64,000 bases of DNA from contig NZ_VCBX02000001.1 in NCBI RefSeq assembly GCF_005938745.2, positions 1,755,501 through 1,819,500 of the forward strand, given 5' to 3'. Numbering within the stretch: position 1 is the first letter of the stretch; every line of letters begins with the position of its first letter. The notes under the pieces are model-generated. The model searched no databases. It was given only the letters and a program-made list of their open reading frames with translations, and was not told where the DNA came from. Source of the stretch: Rhodococcus sp. KBS0724 (lineage in GTDB: Bacteria > Actinomycetota > Actinomycetes > Mycobacteriales > Mycobacteriaceae). Positions 35,433-44,912 of the stretch are shown one piece after another. Position numbers and translations under genes: made by a program.

Positions 35433-35997
35433 CGGAGTTGTTCGATGCGACTGGGTGATCGAGTCGCCCGGCGACACGCTGTACCGCGATTACCACGATC
35501 ACGAATGGGGGCAACCCCTCCACGGTCGTGACGCCCTGTTCGAGCGACTCGCACTCGAAGCCTTTCAATCAGGTTTGTCGTGGATCACGATTTTGCGAAA
35601 GCGTGAGGCTTTCCGATCGGCGTTCGACGGATTTGTTCCCGAGAAAGTAGCCGAATACAGCCAAGCGGAGGTGGGCCGCTTGCTGGCGGATTCCGCCATT
35701 ATTCGCAATCGGGCCAAAATCGAGGCAACAATTTCCAATGCGCGAGTTCTCGTGAATTCACCGGAATTGGATCTCGATGCGTTGCTCTGGTCGTTTGCAC
35801 CACCCCGACGCACCGCGCGACTTGCTTCAATTGCAGACGTTCCCGCTATCACCGAAGAATCAACGGCCATGGCCAAGGAACTCAAACGGATCGGCTTCAA
35901 GTTTATCGGCCCTACCACTGCATATGCGCTCATGCAGGCCACCGGAATGGTTGACGATCACATTGCTGATTGCTGGGTTCCACCGGTAGTGCCGTAG
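35425..35997 (+). CDS. tag: 3-methyladenine-DNA glycosylase I
   Basis: A 190-residue Tag family protein: Cys near residue 7 (R-C-D-W), H-D-H-E-W-G (about 24-29), and the C-terminal D-D-H-I-A-D-C-W that completes the zinc site. Tag removes 3-methyladenine from DNA constitutively. The ATG at 35425, inside the end of the previous gene (ATGTCTGA), gives family length. Corresponds to Rv1210. Confidence 0.93.
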   Translation: MSDGVVRCDWVIESPGDTLYRDYHDHEWGQPLHGRDALFERLALEAFQSGLSWITILRKREAFRSAFDGFVPEKVAEYSQAEVGRLLADSAIIRNRAKIEATISNARVLVNSPELDLDALLWSFAPPRRTARLASIADVPAITEESTAMAKELKRIGFKFIGPTTAYALMQATGMVDDHIADCWVPPVVP

Positions 35998-36145
35998 TAG
36001 TGCGGACACGCGTAAATGTGACTCAGATTCCCGGTTCCGGGACGGATAGGGAACAATGGAAGCTACGAGCCTCGCTGATGGTTGGCGGGGCGCACCGTTT
36101 GTCGACGCGCAGTGAAGTGCAGCGCAGATCTGGAGGGAGCAGAGG

Positions 36146-36313
36146 ATGGCGGCCATGAAGCCCCGGACCGGGGACGGTCCCCTCGAAGCAACCAAAGAGG
36201 GACGAGGAATCGTCATGCGGGTTCCACTCGAGGGTGGCGGACGCCTTGTCGTCGAGCTGACCCCGGATGAAGCTGCTGCGCTGGGTGTGGAACTTACAAA
36301 CGTCACCAGCTAG
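36146..36313 (+). CDS. DUF3117-type small conserved protein (Rv1211-like)
   Basis: A 55-residue protein reading A-M-K-P-R-T-G-D-G-P near the start and V-P-L-E-G-G-G-R-L-V-V-E-L-T-P in the middle, strongly like the small mycobacterial Rv1211 / DUF3117 family, which has the same gene order between tag and glgM. SD GGAGGG lies 8 nt before the ATG. It is shorter than most ORF cut-offs and easily missed. Function unknown; the compact beta-strand pattern suggests a small folded domain. Confidence 0.85.
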   Translation: MAAMKPRTGDGPLEATKEGRGIVMRVPLEGGGRLVVELTPDEAAALGVELTNVTS

Positions 36314-36424
36314 TCGGGTCCAGGTAGGGAAATGCACCCAGGCTCCGCAACCGATCTTCGGTGCGGGGCCTGAAGTGTGTGTAGGTCTAGGCGCGTGTTC
36401 GAGCCGAGCCGGAAGGGCAGTTGT

Positions 36425-37276
36425 GTGCTTGCCGAAGTAATAGATCTGCTGGCGTGCCCGCAGTGCTGTTCGGAACTCGATTTGATCGACCGCGCCCTGG
36501 AATGTGCACGAGGGCACCGGTTCGACATCGCCAGGCAGGGCTACGTTTCCCTGATCAGCGGAGGGTCCACCAAATTCACCGGTGACAGCGCCGAGATGAT
36601 TGCAGCCCGGTCCAGACTGCTCGGTAGTGGGCATTTTGATCCGCTGATGGACGCGGTGACGACGGCGTGTGCTCGCTCCGAGGGCGTCGACCCGGCGAGG
36701 ATCGTCGAAATCGGTTCCGGCACAGGTCAATATCTCGAGCATGTGGTCAGTAGGCTCCCGGATTCCCGGGGAATCGCCCTCGACGTCTCGAAATTTGCGG
36801 CCCGGCGAGCAGCCAAAGTCCACGACCGCATCGGGTCGATCGTCGCGGACGTGTGGCAGCCCCTGCCGATTCGTGACGGCGTGCTCTCCCACGTGCTCTG
36901 TGTGTTCGCTCCGCGCAACGGTGAGCAGTCCCATCGCGTTCTCGGCGACGAGGGCGTTCTCGTGGTTCTGACGCCCACGGACAGGCATCTGCGTGAGCTG
37001 ATCGAGTTGCTCGGCATGGTTCGCGTCGACGACAAGAAGGTGGAACGGCTCGGGTCGTCCATGGCCGGACTGTTCGAGCGTGAACATTCCGAGGGCGTCG
37101 AGTTCACCATGCACCTCACTCACGCCGAGATTCTCGACCTCGTGGGCATGGGACCCTCCGCGCGGCACCTGAGCGCCCAGCAACTTGCCGCCTCGGTAGC
37201 GGCACTGCCCGAACTCACACCGATCACCGCGTCTGCGACCGTCTCCAGCTACCGCAAAGTCAACCGCGGCGCCTGA
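36425..37276 (+). CDS. RlmA-like 23S rRNA (guanine-N1)-methyltransferase
   Basis: The 283-residue protein has an N-terminal zinc finger (C-P-x-C-C ... C-x-x-G-H, about residues 11-29) and a SAM-binding E-I-G-S-G-T-G (about 97-103), the RlmA/TlrB layout; that family methylates G745 or G748 in helix 35 of 23S rRNA, and TlrB contributes to tylosin resistance. GTG 36425 is supported by GGAAGGGC 8 nt upstream; GTG 36395 lies 7 nt after a TAGGTC and is an alternative start. The end overlaps convergent glgM by 17 bp. Confidence 0.83.
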   Translation: MLAEVIDLLACPQCCSELDLIDRALECARGHRFDIARQGYVSLISGGSTKFTGDSAEMIAARSRLLGSGHFDPLMDAVTTACARSEGVDPARIVEIGSGTGQYLEHVVSRLPDSRGIALDVSKFAARRAAKVHDRIGSIVADVWQPLPIRDGVLSHVLCVFAPRNGEQSHRVLGDEGVLVVLTPTDRHLRELIELLGMVRVDDKKVERLGSSMAGLFEREHSEGVEFTMHLTHAEILDLVGMGPSARHLSAQQLAASVAALPELTPITASATVSSYRKVNRGA

Positions 37277-38435
37277 TCGCGTCGTCGTAGACGTCGATGG
37301 TTTGTTTGGCGATCTCGGCCCACGAGAAATGCTCGATCGCCCGGACCCGGCCGGCCCGTCCCATCGCGTCGGCACCGGTTCGGTCGGCAACAACCTCGTT
37401 GACCGTCGCGGCCAACGATTCCTCGAACGCGGCAGGCTCGTACGCGTTGTAGTGGACGAGTCGCCCGGTCACGCCGTCATCGACGACCTCGGGGATTCCT
37501 CCCACATCCGAAGCGACAACAGCGGTTTCGCAGGCCATGGCTTCGAGGTTGACGATGCCCAACGGCTCGTACACTGACGGGCAGACGAAGACTGTTGCAG
37601 CCGAAAGTATTTCGCGGATCTGCTCGGTGGGCAGCATCTCGCGGACCCAGAACACATTGCCGCGGTGTGCGGCGAGGGCCGCTACGGCCTGCTCGGTCTC
37701 GGCCGCTATTTCCGGGGTGTCCGGGGCGCCCGCGCACAGGACAAGCTGGATGGACGGGTCGAAATCGTGCGCCGCCGCGATCAGATGGCCGACGCCCTTC
37801 TGGCGTGTGATGCGGCCGACGAACGCCACGATCGGTGCACTGACGTCGACTCCGATAGCCGTCAACGCAGACGCTTCGCCGGTTCCGGCCGGACCAGGAT
37901 GCCACACACTCGTGTCGATCCCGTTGCGAACCACATGGATACGGCTCGGATCGAGCGACGGGTACGCGTCGAGGACATCGGCGCGCATTCCCGAGCTGAC
38001 AGCGATGACAGCGTCGGCATGCTCGACTGCCGTGCGCTCGGACCACGACGAGACGCGGTAGCCGCCACCTAACTGCTCGGCCTTCCACGGACGGCGGGGT
38101 TCGAGGGAATGCGCGGTCAAGATGTGAGGGACGTCGTAGAGCGCCGACGCCAGATGTCCGGCCAGCCCGGTGTACCAGGTATGGGAATGGACAATATCGA
38201 CACCGCTTGCGGCTGCGGCCATCCGAAGCTCGGTGGACAGCGTTGTCAATGCGGGGTTGGCGCCGGCCAACACGGGATCGGGGGAGTGGACGATCGCGTC
38301 GTCGCGCGGCGCCCCCATGCAGTGAACGTCGACGTCGACGAGCCGTTTCAACTGAGCGACCAGCTCGGTGACATGCACGCCTGCCCCGCCGTAGATCTCC
38401 GGTGGGTATTCCTTGGTCATCATCGCGACTCGCAC
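37260..38435 (-). CDS. glgM: GT4 glycosyltransferase GlgM (maltose-1-phosphate synthase) / GlgA
   Basis: The 391-residue retaining GT-B enzyme has K-E-Y-P-P-E-I-Y-G-G-A-G near the start (residues 8-19) and E-P-L-G-I-V-N-L-E-A (about 313-322). In mycobacteria this Rv1212c-type protein makes alpha-maltose-1-phosphate from ADP-glucose for the GlgE glucan pathway, rather than elongating glycogen like classical GlgA. It is divergent from glgC, which makes its substrate. Confidence 0.92.
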   Translation of the reverse strand: MRVAMMTKEYPPEIYGGAGVHVTELVAQLKRLVDVDVHCMGAPRDDAIVHSPDPVLAGANPALTTLSTELRMAAAASGVDIVHSHTWYTGLAGHLASALYDVPHILTAHSLEPRRPWKAEQLGGGYRVSSWSERTAVEHADAVIAVSSGMRADVLDAYPSLDPSRIHVVRNGIDTSVWHPGPAGTGEASALTAIGVDVSAPIVAFVGRITRQKGVGHLIAAAHDFDPSIQLVLCAGAPDTPEIAAETEQAVAALAAHRGNVFWVREMLPTEQIREILSAATVFVCPSVYEPLGIVNLEAMACETAVVASDVGGIPEVVDDGVTGRLVHYNAYEPAAFEESLAATVNEVVADRTGADAMGRAGRVRAIEHFSWAEIAKQTIDVYDDAIRRRG

Positions 38436-38532
38436 CGGCTAAACCTAACCGCCCGTGGTCGATCCGGCTACCGGCCGGCGTACTTGCCGAGTGTCGCGGC
38501 GCGCTTCGCTAGCGGGACCACCGGAGTGCGGA

Positions 38533-38544
38533 TAGGTTAACGGT
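38533..38544 (+). promoter_or_regulatory. -10 hexamer for leaderless glgC
   Basis: TAGGTT (38533-38538) lies 6 nt before the glgC GTG; no SD is present. Confidence 0.45.
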
Positions 38545-39759
38545 GTGAGAAGCCAGCCGCATGTGCTTGGAATCGTGCTCGCCGGAGGCGAGGGCAAACG
38601 TCTCTATCCGCTGACGGCGGATAGAGCTAAACCAGCGGTGCCGTTCGGCGGCGCCTATCGACTGATCGACTTCGTGTTGAGCAACCTGGTGAACGCGGGC
38701 TATCTGCGTCTCTGTGTGCTCACGCAATACAAGTCGCATTCACTCGACCGACATATATCGCAGACGTGGAGGTTGTCCGGATTCGCGGGTGAGTACATCA
38801 CCCCCGTCCCGGCGCAGCAGCGACTCGGGCCGCGCTGGTACACCGGCAGCGCCGACGCAATCCTGCAGTCGCTCAACCTCGTTTACGACGAAGACCCCGA
38901 GTACATCGTGGTGTTCGGCGCCGACCACGTGTACCGCATGGACCCCGAGCAGATGGTGCAGCACCACATCGACTCCGGTGCGGGTGTGACCGTCGCAGGT
39001 ATCCGTGTGCCGCGCAGTGAGGCGTTTGCGTTCGGCTGCATCGACAGTGACGAGTCGGGACGCATCACGCAGTTCCTCGAGAAGCCGGCTCATCCGCCCG
39101 GCACCCCTGACGACCCCAATTCCACCTTTGCCTCCATGGGTAACTACGTGTTCACCACGAAGGTATTGGTCGACGCCATCCGCGCCGACTCCGAGAACTC
39201 CGATTCCGATCACGACATGGGCGGCGACATCATCCCCGCCCTCGTCGCGGCAGGCGAAGCGTCGGTGTACGACTTCAAGGACAACATCGTTCCAGGTGCA
39301 ACCGACCGCGACCGCGGCTACTGGCGCGACGTCGGCACCCTCGACGCCTTCTACGACGCGCACATGGACCTCGTGTCGGTCCACCCCATCTTCAACCTGT
39401 ACAACCGGCGCTGGCCCATCCGCGGCGCCACCGAGAACCTGGCACCCGCCAAGTTCGTGAAGGGCGGCCTCGCTCAGGAGTCGATAGTCGGCGCCGGATC
39501 GATCCTGTCCGCGGCCACCGTGCGCAACTCCGTTCTCAGCTCCAACGTGATGATCGAGGACGGCGCCACCGTCGAAGGCAGCGTCCTGATGCCGGGAGTG
39601 CGCATCGGCAAGGGAGCAGTCGTGCGCCGAGCCATCCTCGACAAGAACGTTGTTGTCGGCGACGGCGAGATCATCGGCGTCGACCTCGAACGAGACCGCG
39701 AACGATTTGCGATCAGCTCCGGTGGAGTCGTCGCAATCGGTAAGGGTGTCTGGATCTAG
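38545..39759 (+). CDS. glgC: Glucose-1-phosphate adenylyltransferase
   Basis: The 404-residue enzyme has [10 protein letters not shown] (about 14-23) with catalytic residues, G-T-A-D-A type sequence (here G-S-A-D-A), V-F-G-A-D-H-V-Y, and a C-terminal left-handed beta-helix. It makes ADP-glucose and commits carbon to glucan. Divergent from glgM, as Rv1213 is from Rv1212c. The stop TAG abuts the convergent methyltransferase stop within a 14-bp palindrome. Confidence 0.96.
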   Translation: MRSQPHVLGIVLAGGEGKRLYPLTADRAKPAVPFGGAYRLIDFVLSNLVNAGYLRLCVLTQYKSHSLDRHISQTWRLSGFAGEYITPVPAQQRLGPRWYTGSADAILQSLNLVYDEDPEYIVVFGADHVYRMDPEQMVQHHIDSGAGVTVAGIRVPRSEAFAFGCIDSDESGRITQFLEKPAHPPGTPDDPNSTFASMGNYVFTTKVLVDAIRADSENSDSDHDMGGDIIPALVAAGEASVYDFKDNIVPGATDRDRGYWRDVGTLDAFYDAHMDLVSVHPIFNLYNRRWPIRGATENLAPAKFVKGGLAQESIVGAGSILSAATVRNSVLSSNVMIEDGATVEGSVLMPGVRIGKGAVVRRAILDKNVVVGDGEIIGVDLERDRERFAISSGGVVAIGKGVWI

Positions 39760-40389
39760 CTAGATCTTGCTGGCGCAGAGCAGTCCTTCACCGAGCGGAA
39801 GTAATACCCGAATCAGACGCTTGTCGTCCGCGATTGCCTTGGCGGCTTCGCGGACGGCCGCCGTCGTGGCATCCCGGGCCGACGGGTCGGCGACGCGGCC
39901 ACCGGCAAGAGCGTCGTGCAGCACGATCACACCGCCCGGACGCAGCAACCGGATACCTTCACGGACGTAATGCGGTTGATCGACCGGGGCGCAATCGACG
40001 AATACCAAGTCATATCCACCGTCGGCGAGACGCGGCAGCACGTCGAGTGCATTGCCGTTGATCAAGCGCGTGCGAGCAGGCGCGATTCCACTTTCACGGA
40101 ACGTCAATTTGGCTGCGCGCTGGTGCTCGGGTTCGCTGTCGATGGTGGTCAGGACTCCGTCGTCGCGCATACCGTGCAGCAACCACAGGCTGCTCACACC
40201 GGCTCCGGTACCGACCTCGACCGCCGTCCTCGCGCCGAGCATGCGAGCGAACATCGCCAGTGTCGCGCCGACGGCGGGCGTCACGGGTGCGGTCCCGAGG
40301 TCCAATGCTCGGTCCCGCGCCGCGGTAAAAATCTCGTCCTCGGAAACAACGTCCTCGACGTGGCGGAGTATCTGTTCGGCGTGGGTCAC
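39760..40389 (-). CDS. SAM-dependent O-methyltransferase-like protein (Rv1220c-like)
   Basis: A 209-residue class I methyltransferase of the caffeoyl-CoA/catechol OMT group: V-E-V-G-T-G-A-G (SAM loop) and the I-D-S-E-P-E-H acidic block are intact. The metal-binding D-A-D-K and D-N signatures of the family read D-C-A-P and H-D-A here, so Mg-dependent catalysis is doubtful. A TAACCT hexamer 7 nt before GTG 40389 supports a leaderless start there; ATG 40395 and an upstream frame to 40437 lack an SD. It precedes sigE as in M. tuberculosis. Confidence 0.82.
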   Translation of the reverse strand: MTHAEQILRHVEDVVSEDEIFTAARDRALDLGTAPVTPAVGATLAMFARMLGARTAVEVGTGAGVSSLWLLHGMRDDGVLTTIDSEPEHQRAAKLTFRESGIAPARTRLINGNALDVLPRLADGGYDLVFVDCAPVDQPHYVREGIRLLRPGGVIVLHDALAGGRVADPSARDATTAAVREAAKAIADDKRLIRVLLPLGEGLLCASKI

Positions 40390-40694
40390 GCCCATGAGGT
40401 TATCGGGCCGGTCGCATTGACGCTGCAAGGCGCGCACCCTGACGGATTCTCAGGAATCCCTCAGCCTCTTCATAGGGCATGCACACCGCGGTAGGAGAGG
40501 GTATGTACATCGCCGGAAGTGCACGGAACGTCCGGCGGCGACGGATGAGCTGATCAACGGTGAGCCGGGAACAAAACACCTCGGTGTTCGGTTGTTCGAA
40601 TCATCACGTGAGCTGACCGCGCGGCACGAAAGACCAGGAGGATCCACCTATTTTCCAGATCAACGACGAGCCTCGCCCTCGAGAGTCGGAAGTA
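40390..40694. promoter_or_regulatory. sigE upstream region with ECF-type promoter candidate
   Basis: This 305-base region holds GGGAAC (40567-40572), 16 nt, then CGGTT (40589-40593), close to the GGAAC/GTT pattern of SigE- or SigH-dependent promoters, giving a transcript start near 40600 and about a 95-nt leader. It also contains the methyltransferase -10 (40397-40402, minus strand) and a further AGGAGGAT at 40636-40643 with no start codon at proper spacing in the sigE frame. No other gene is seen. Confidence 0.4.
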
Positions 40695-41294
40695 ATGACG
40701 ACGGAATCGGCTGTGGATTCCGAATTGATCGGTACTGCTGTTTTCGACGCCACGGGTGAGAAGTCGGCGATGCCGTCGTGGGACGAACTCGTCCGCCAAC
40801 ACGGCGACCGCGTCTATCGGCTGGCCTACCGGCTGTCCGGCGACGCGCAGGATGCTGAAGATCTGACCCAGGACACGTTCATCCGCGTGTTCCGTTCTCT
40901 CTCCGACTACCAGCCCGGCACGTTCGAAGGCTGGCTGCACCGCATCACGACCAATCTGTTCCTCGACATGGTTCGCCGCCGCAACCGCATCCGCATGGAG
41001 GCGCTTCCGGAGGACTACGACCGCGTACCGTCAGCGGGTCCGGACCCCGAGCAGATCTACCACGACGCCCGTCTCGACGCCGATCTTCAGGCCGCATTGG
41101 ACTCCTTGGCGCCGGATTTCCGTGCCGCTGTTGTGCTGTGTGACATCGAAGGTCTGTCGTACGAGGAAATCGGTGCCACACTGGGAGTCAAGCTCGGAAC
41201 GGTTCGGAGCCGTATCCACCGTGGACGACAAGCGATTCGCGATCATCTGGCAGCAGCACAGCGCGCCGGTGATTCCGAACGTGTCGGCGTCTGA
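40695..41294 (+). CDS. sigE: ECF RNA polymerase sigma factor SigE
   Basis: The 199-residue protein has region 2 (R-V-Y-R-L-A-Y-R-L ... [14 protein letters not shown]) and region 4 ([24 protein letters not shown]). SigE (Rv1221) responds to envelope stress, detergent and phosphate limitation. ATG 40695 has a short-spaced GGAAG; M. tuberculosis SigE is longer and uses several starts, so an alternative N-terminus is possible. The anti-sigma factor gene follows 34 bp downstream, then htrA and tatB. Confidence 0.93.
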   Translation: MTTESAVDSELIGTAVFDATGEKSAMPSWDELVRQHGDRVYRLAYRLSGDAQDAEDLTQDTFIRVFRSLSDYQPGTFEGWLHRITTNLFLDMVRRRNRIRMEALPEDYDRVPSAGPDPEQIYHDARLDADLQAALDSLAPDFRAAVVLCDIEGLSYEEIGATLGVKLGTVRSRIHRGRQAIRDHLAAAQRAGDSERVGV

Positions 41295-41328
41295 CGGGGG
41301 AACGTTGGTCAATCATCTGGAGGGACGA

Positions 41329-41664
41329 ATGACGGAGGCGCGGGCACCCCGCCAGTTCGGTTCGACCGAACACCTGGCAAGTGAGGCAATTGCCGCCTAC
41401 GTCGACGGAGAACTTCGCATGCAGGCCTATCTTCGGGCCTCACACCACATCTCCCTGTGTGCTGAATGCACGGCTGCTGTCGATGCGCAGCAACAGGCCC
41501 GTGGTGCGCTCCGGCGGAGCGGCGAGATGACGATGCCGCTCTCGCTTGTCGGACTGCTCAGCGCAATTCCGACCTGCACTACCAACACTGCCGACAACAC
41601 GCCGGGATCCGACGCCGGGTTCGGTGCGATCGGCAAACGTCTCTCACGCCGCTGGCGCAAATGA
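41329..41664 (+). CDS. rseA: Anti-sigma-E factor RseA (zinc-type)
   Basis: The 111-residue protein has the zinc-associated anti-sigma motif H40-x3-C44-x2-C47 in the N-terminal helical domain, followed by a Thr/Gly-rich tail without a transmembrane helix, so it is cytosolic. RseA (Rv1222) holds SigE inactive until redox change or phosphorylation and proteolysis releases it. ATG 41329 has GGAGGG 7 nt upstream. Frame is open from 41122 inside sigE, rejected on SD evidence. Confidence 0.9.
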   Translation: MTEARAPRQFGSTEHLASEAIAAYVDGELRMQAYLRASHHISLCAECTAAVDAQQQARGALRRSGEMTMPLSLVGLLSAIPTCTTNTADNTPGSDAGFGAIGKRLSRRWRK

Positions 41665-41724
41665 CCTGTCCTTTCGGCCCAGTCAGCGACACCGTGTGTC
41701 CACCGATCAGTGATACTGGACGGC

Positions 41725-43233
41725 GTGACTGACGGACAGAGGGGGCACTCCGGCGTGGATACCGAAACTTCGGCAAGCGGTTCGGTTGATCGACCGGCGG
41801 ATGCGCCCGTTCTCGAACCGCGCCCGGTGTACCGGCCGCAGATCGATCCGGCGTCGCAGCGGGCGTTCAGTAGGCCGAGTGGCGTCGACGGTTCCTTCTC
41901 CCAGGCAGCGGCGCGCAGCGTCCCGACGCCCGGTGTTGTGGTCGGTTCCCCCGACCCGGTCCTCGCAGAGGCGTTCGGTCGCCCAGACGGCGCCACGGAA
42001 TCCATCGGCCGTGATCCCGAAGCCGGCGCGGACTCCCAGCCCGAAGACGAAGTACCCGACGACCCGTGGCGTGATCCGGCGTCGTCGGTGGCTCTAGGTT
42101 CACCCGCGCAGGAAACCGAGCTCGAAACACTGCCTCCCGCACCGAAACTCGATGTCCGCGACGTACTGTTCGGGCGTAAGGTCGCGCCGTCCGCGTTGGC
42201 TGCGCTCGCGGGAATGGCACTCGTGATTGCCCTGGTAGGTGGACTGCTCGCGACGGTCATCACCGCTGATCGAAGTTCCCTCACCAGCTCACGTGTCACG
42301 TTGGTTCAATCCGGCAGTGGTGAACAGCCGCAATCCGACGTCGCGAAGGTCGCCGACGCGGTGCTGCCGTCCGTTGTCTCCATTCAGGTTGCCGTCGGCG
42401 ATCAGGGAAGTACCGGTTCGGGCGTCGTCATCGACGACGGCGGTTACATCGTCACCAACAACCACGTGATCTCTTCGGCGGCACCGCCTGCCCAGAATGC
42501 CCGAATCCAGGTCATCTTTTCCGACGGAACCAAGACCGACGCTCAAATCGTCGGACGTGACGTGAAGACGGACCTCGCTGTACTGAAAGTGTCCGCGAGC
42601 AATCTGACGGTTGCACAACTCGGGAAATCCGAAGACGTCCAGGTGGGTGACGACGTCGTGGCTGTCGGTTCCCCGTTGGGACTGAGCAAAACCGTGACCC
42701 GCGGAATCGTCAGCGCCCTGAATCGTCCGTTGCGGTTGTCCGGAGAGGGTACCGACACCAACGCGGTGATCGACGCCGTCCAGACGGACGCAGCTATCAA
42801 CCACGGCAACTCCGGCGGCGCCTTGGTCGATGCGGAAGCCCGCGTGATCGGAATCAACACCGCGATGCTCAGCGAATCGGGTGGTTCGGTCGGTCTGGGT
42901 TTTGCGATCCCGATCGACACGGTCACCCAGGTGGCGCAGGCCATCATTCGTGACGGTTCGGTTCGTCACCCCGATATCGGCGTCAATGTTCGCACCGTCG
43001 TCAACGACGCCACCAGTGGTGCTGCGGTTGCCAACGTGCGCGACGGCAGCCCCGCGCAACAGGCTGGAATCGTCGAAGGCGACGTCATCGTCAAGGTCGG
43101 CGACAGACAAGTGACAAGCGCCGACGAATTTGTTGTTGCCGTCAATGCCGCGGCGATAGGTCAGCCGGTCAACGTCGGATTGATCCGCGAGGGACGCCAG
43201 GTAGACATATCGGTCACGCCGGTTTCGGACTGA
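41725..43233 (+). CDS. htrA: Membrane-anchored HtrA/DegP serine protease with PDZ domain
   Basis: The 502-residue protein has a long disordered cytosolic N-terminus (to about 155), one transmembrane helix (about 162-188), a trypsin-like domain with catalytic H247, D283 and S363 (G-N-S-G-G) and one C-terminal PDZ domain (about 415-500). HtrA (Rv1223) degrades misfolded envelope proteins and is linked to SigE stress. GTG 41725 lies 7 nt after GATACT, suggesting leaderless transcription; GTG 41710 is an alternative. Confidence 0.93.
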   Translation: MTDGQRGHSGVDTETSASGSVDRPADAPVLEPRPVYRPQIDPASQRAFSRPSGVDGSFSQAAARSVPTPGVVVGSPDPVLAEAFGRPDGATESIGRDPEAGADSQPEDEVPDDPWRDPASSVALGSPAQETELETLPPAPKLDVRDVLFGRKVAPSALAALAGMALVIALVGGLLATVITADRSSLTSSRVTLVQSGSGEQPQSDVAKVADAVLPSVVSIQVAVGDQGSTGSGVVIDDGGYIVTNNHVISSAAPPAQNARIQVIFSDGTKTDAQIVGRDVKTDLAVLKVSASNLTVAQLGKSEDVQVGDDVVAVGSPLGLSKTVTRGIVSALNRPLRLSGEGTDTNAVIDAVQTDAAINHGNSGGALVDAEARVIGINTAMLSESGGSVGLGFAIPIDTVTQVAQAIIRDGSVRHPDIGVNVRTVVNDATSGAAVANVRDGSPAQQAGIVEGDVIVKVGDRQVTSADEFVVAVNAAAIGQPVNVGLIREGRQVDISVTPVSD

Positions 43234-43294
43234 GAGAACCTACGAGGTTGCTGTGAGGTTGATCCGGACCTGCACGTAACAACCGGACACACAG

Positions 43295-43306
43295 TAGGCT
43301 TGCCCT
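43295..43306 (+). promoter_or_regulatory. -10 hexamer for leaderless tatB
   Basis: TAGGCT (43295-43300) is 6 nt before the tatB GTG, with no SD between. Confidence 0.5.
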
Positions 43307-43741
43307 GTGTTTGGCAACATCGGTTGGGGCGAGTTCATGATCCTCCTCGTAGCGGCTCTGGTCATTTTGGGACCTGAGCGGCTTCCGGGCGCGGTCTCCT
43401 GGGTTACACGATCACTGAGGCAGGTACGTGAATACGCTTCCGGAGCCCAGAATCAGCTCAAGGAAGAACTGGGCACCGACTTCGAGGATCTGCGTAAACC
43501 GCTCGCAGATCTGAACAAGCTGCGCGGGATGACTCCGCGCGCTGTGATCACCCAGCATCTTCTCGACGGCGACGATTCCCTCTTCACCGGAGACTTCGAC
43601 AAGAAGTCCCAGAGCACTGCGAAGCCCCAGAGCAGCAACGGTGTGAAGCCGCAGAGCGGCGCCCAGGAACCGATGTCACTTACGAAGGACAAGCCTCTCG
43701 CAGCCGGTGAGCGTCCGCCGGTCGACCTCGACGCAACCTGA
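43307..43741 (+). CDS. tatB: Sec-independent translocase subunit TatB
   Basis: The 144-residue protein starts with the TatA/B signature: F-G-N-I-G-W-G-E-F with a Glu in the membrane helix (about residues 5-21), then G-P-E-R-L-P and an amphipathic helix, then a disordered polar tail with K-P-Q-S repeats. TatB helps TatC recognise twin-arginine substrates. Placement after htrA matches Rv1224; tatA and tatC are elsewhere in actinobacteria. Confidence 0.94.
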   Translation: MFGNIGWGEFMILLVAALVILGPERLPGAVSWVTRSLRQVREYASGAQNQLKEELGTDFEDLRKPLADLNKLRGMTPRAVITQHLLDGDDSLFTGDFDKKSQSTAKPQSSNGVKPQSGAQEPMSLTKDKPLAAGERPPVDLDAT

Positions 43742-43751
43742 GCGCAGCCCG

Positions 43752-44888
43752 CTACATATTGCGTACGGTATTGATACCGAGCGACATCCCGGCCAGCCCG
43801 CGCTGACGTACCGCCAACTTGTCCGCGATCTCCGTCAATGCCTTCGCGGCAGCGCTGTCCGGTGCACTCAACACGATCGGCGTGCCGGCGTCACCAGCTT
43901 CACGAACCGACGGATCAAGCGGAATCTGACCGAGCAGTGGAACTTTCGCGCCGACGGCCTTGGTGAGTCGATCGGATACCGTCTGGCCGCCGCCCGTTCC
44001 GAAGACGTCCATGCGGGTGCCGTCGGGGAGTTCGAGCCACGACATGTTCTCGACGACGCCGGCAACACGCTGACGGGTCTGTAGTGCGATGGCACCGGCG
44101 CGCTCGGCAACCTCGGCGGCTGCTTGCTGCGGCGTCGTGACCACCAGAATCTCGGCGCTCGGGATCAGCTGGGCTACCGAGATGGCGATGTCACCCGTTC
44201 CGGGCGGCAGATCCAGCAGAAGGATGTCCAGATCGCCCCAGAAGACGTCGGCGAGGAACTGCTGCAGCGCGCGGTGCAGCATGGGGCCACGCCACACGAC
44301 CGGGGTGTTGCCCTGAGTGAACTGGGCGATGGAAATCATCTTCACGTCATGCGCGACTGGCGGCATGATCATCTTCTCGACCTGCGTGGGCTTGGCGTCG
44401 GTGCCGAGCATACGAGGGATGGAATGACCGTAGATGTCGGCGTCGAGAACGCCGACGGACAGTCCGCGTGCTGCGAGTGCGGCTGCGAGATTGACTGTCA
44501 CACTGGACTTTCCGACGCCACCCTTGCCGGAGGCGACAGCGTACACGCGGGTGAGGGAGCCGGGCTGGGCGAAGGGGATCACCGGTTCGGCGGAGTCGCC
44601 GCGCAGTGACTTGCGAAGTTCGGTGCGCTGCGTGTCGTTCATCACGTCGAGTTCGACCCGAATGGCACCAACACCGGCGACGTCGGCAACTGCCTTGGTG
44701 ACGCGCTCGGTGATCTCGGTGCGCATCGGGCAGCCGGCGGTGGTGAGGTAGATCCCGATGTCGACGCTGTTGTCTTGCGCAAGCGTGATGTTTCTGACCA
44801 TCCCCAATTCGGTGATGGGTTTGCGGATCTCAGGGTCGAGAACTCGCGCGAGCGCGGAGCGAACGTCGGACTCGGTCAGTGCGGACAT
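43752..44888 (-). CDS. mrp: Mrp/NBP35-type iron-sulfur carrier ATPase
   Basis: The 378-residue protein has an N-terminal MIP18-like domain (about 1-95) and a deviant Walker A G-K-G-G-V-G-K-S (about 119-126) with D-A-D-I-Y-G-H-S. The family carries or loads Fe-S clusters through a C-terminal C-x2-C, which is not present here (the region after E-N-M-S reads W-L-E-L-P-D-G). Corresponds to Rv1229c. It is the last leftward gene convergent with tatB, gap 10 bp. Confidence 0.93.
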   Translation of the reverse strand: MSALTESDVRSALARVLDPEIRKPITELGMVRNITLAQDNSVDIGIYLTTAGCPMRTEITERVTKAVADVAGVGAIRVELDVMNDTQRTELRKSLRGDSAEPVIPFAQPGSLTRVYAVASGKGGVGKSSVTVNLAAALAARGLSVGVLDADIYGHSIPRMLGTDAKPTQVEKMIMPPVAHDVKMISIAQFTQGNTPVVWRGPMLHRALQQFLADVFWGDLDILLLDLPPGTGDIAISVAQLIPSAEILVVTTPQQAAAEVAERAGAIALQTRQRVAGVVENMSWLELPDGTRMDVFGTGGGQTVSDRLTKAVGAKVPLLGQIPLDPSVREAGDAGTPIVLSAPDSAAAKALTEIADKLAVRQRGLAGMSLGINTVRNM

Positions 44889-44912
44889 GGCTCCATGGTA
44901 GGTGTCGGCAGA

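Noticed and set aside
36023..37393. 456-aa frame antisense to the DUF3117 and RlmA-like genes
   Set aside because: Both + strand genes have SDs and family motifs; this frame has neither.
39753..39766. 14-bp palindrome GATCTAGCTAGATC at the glgC/methyltransferase junction
   Set aside because: Explained by two abutting TAG stop codons on opposite strands with symmetric flanks; no further sign of a binding site.
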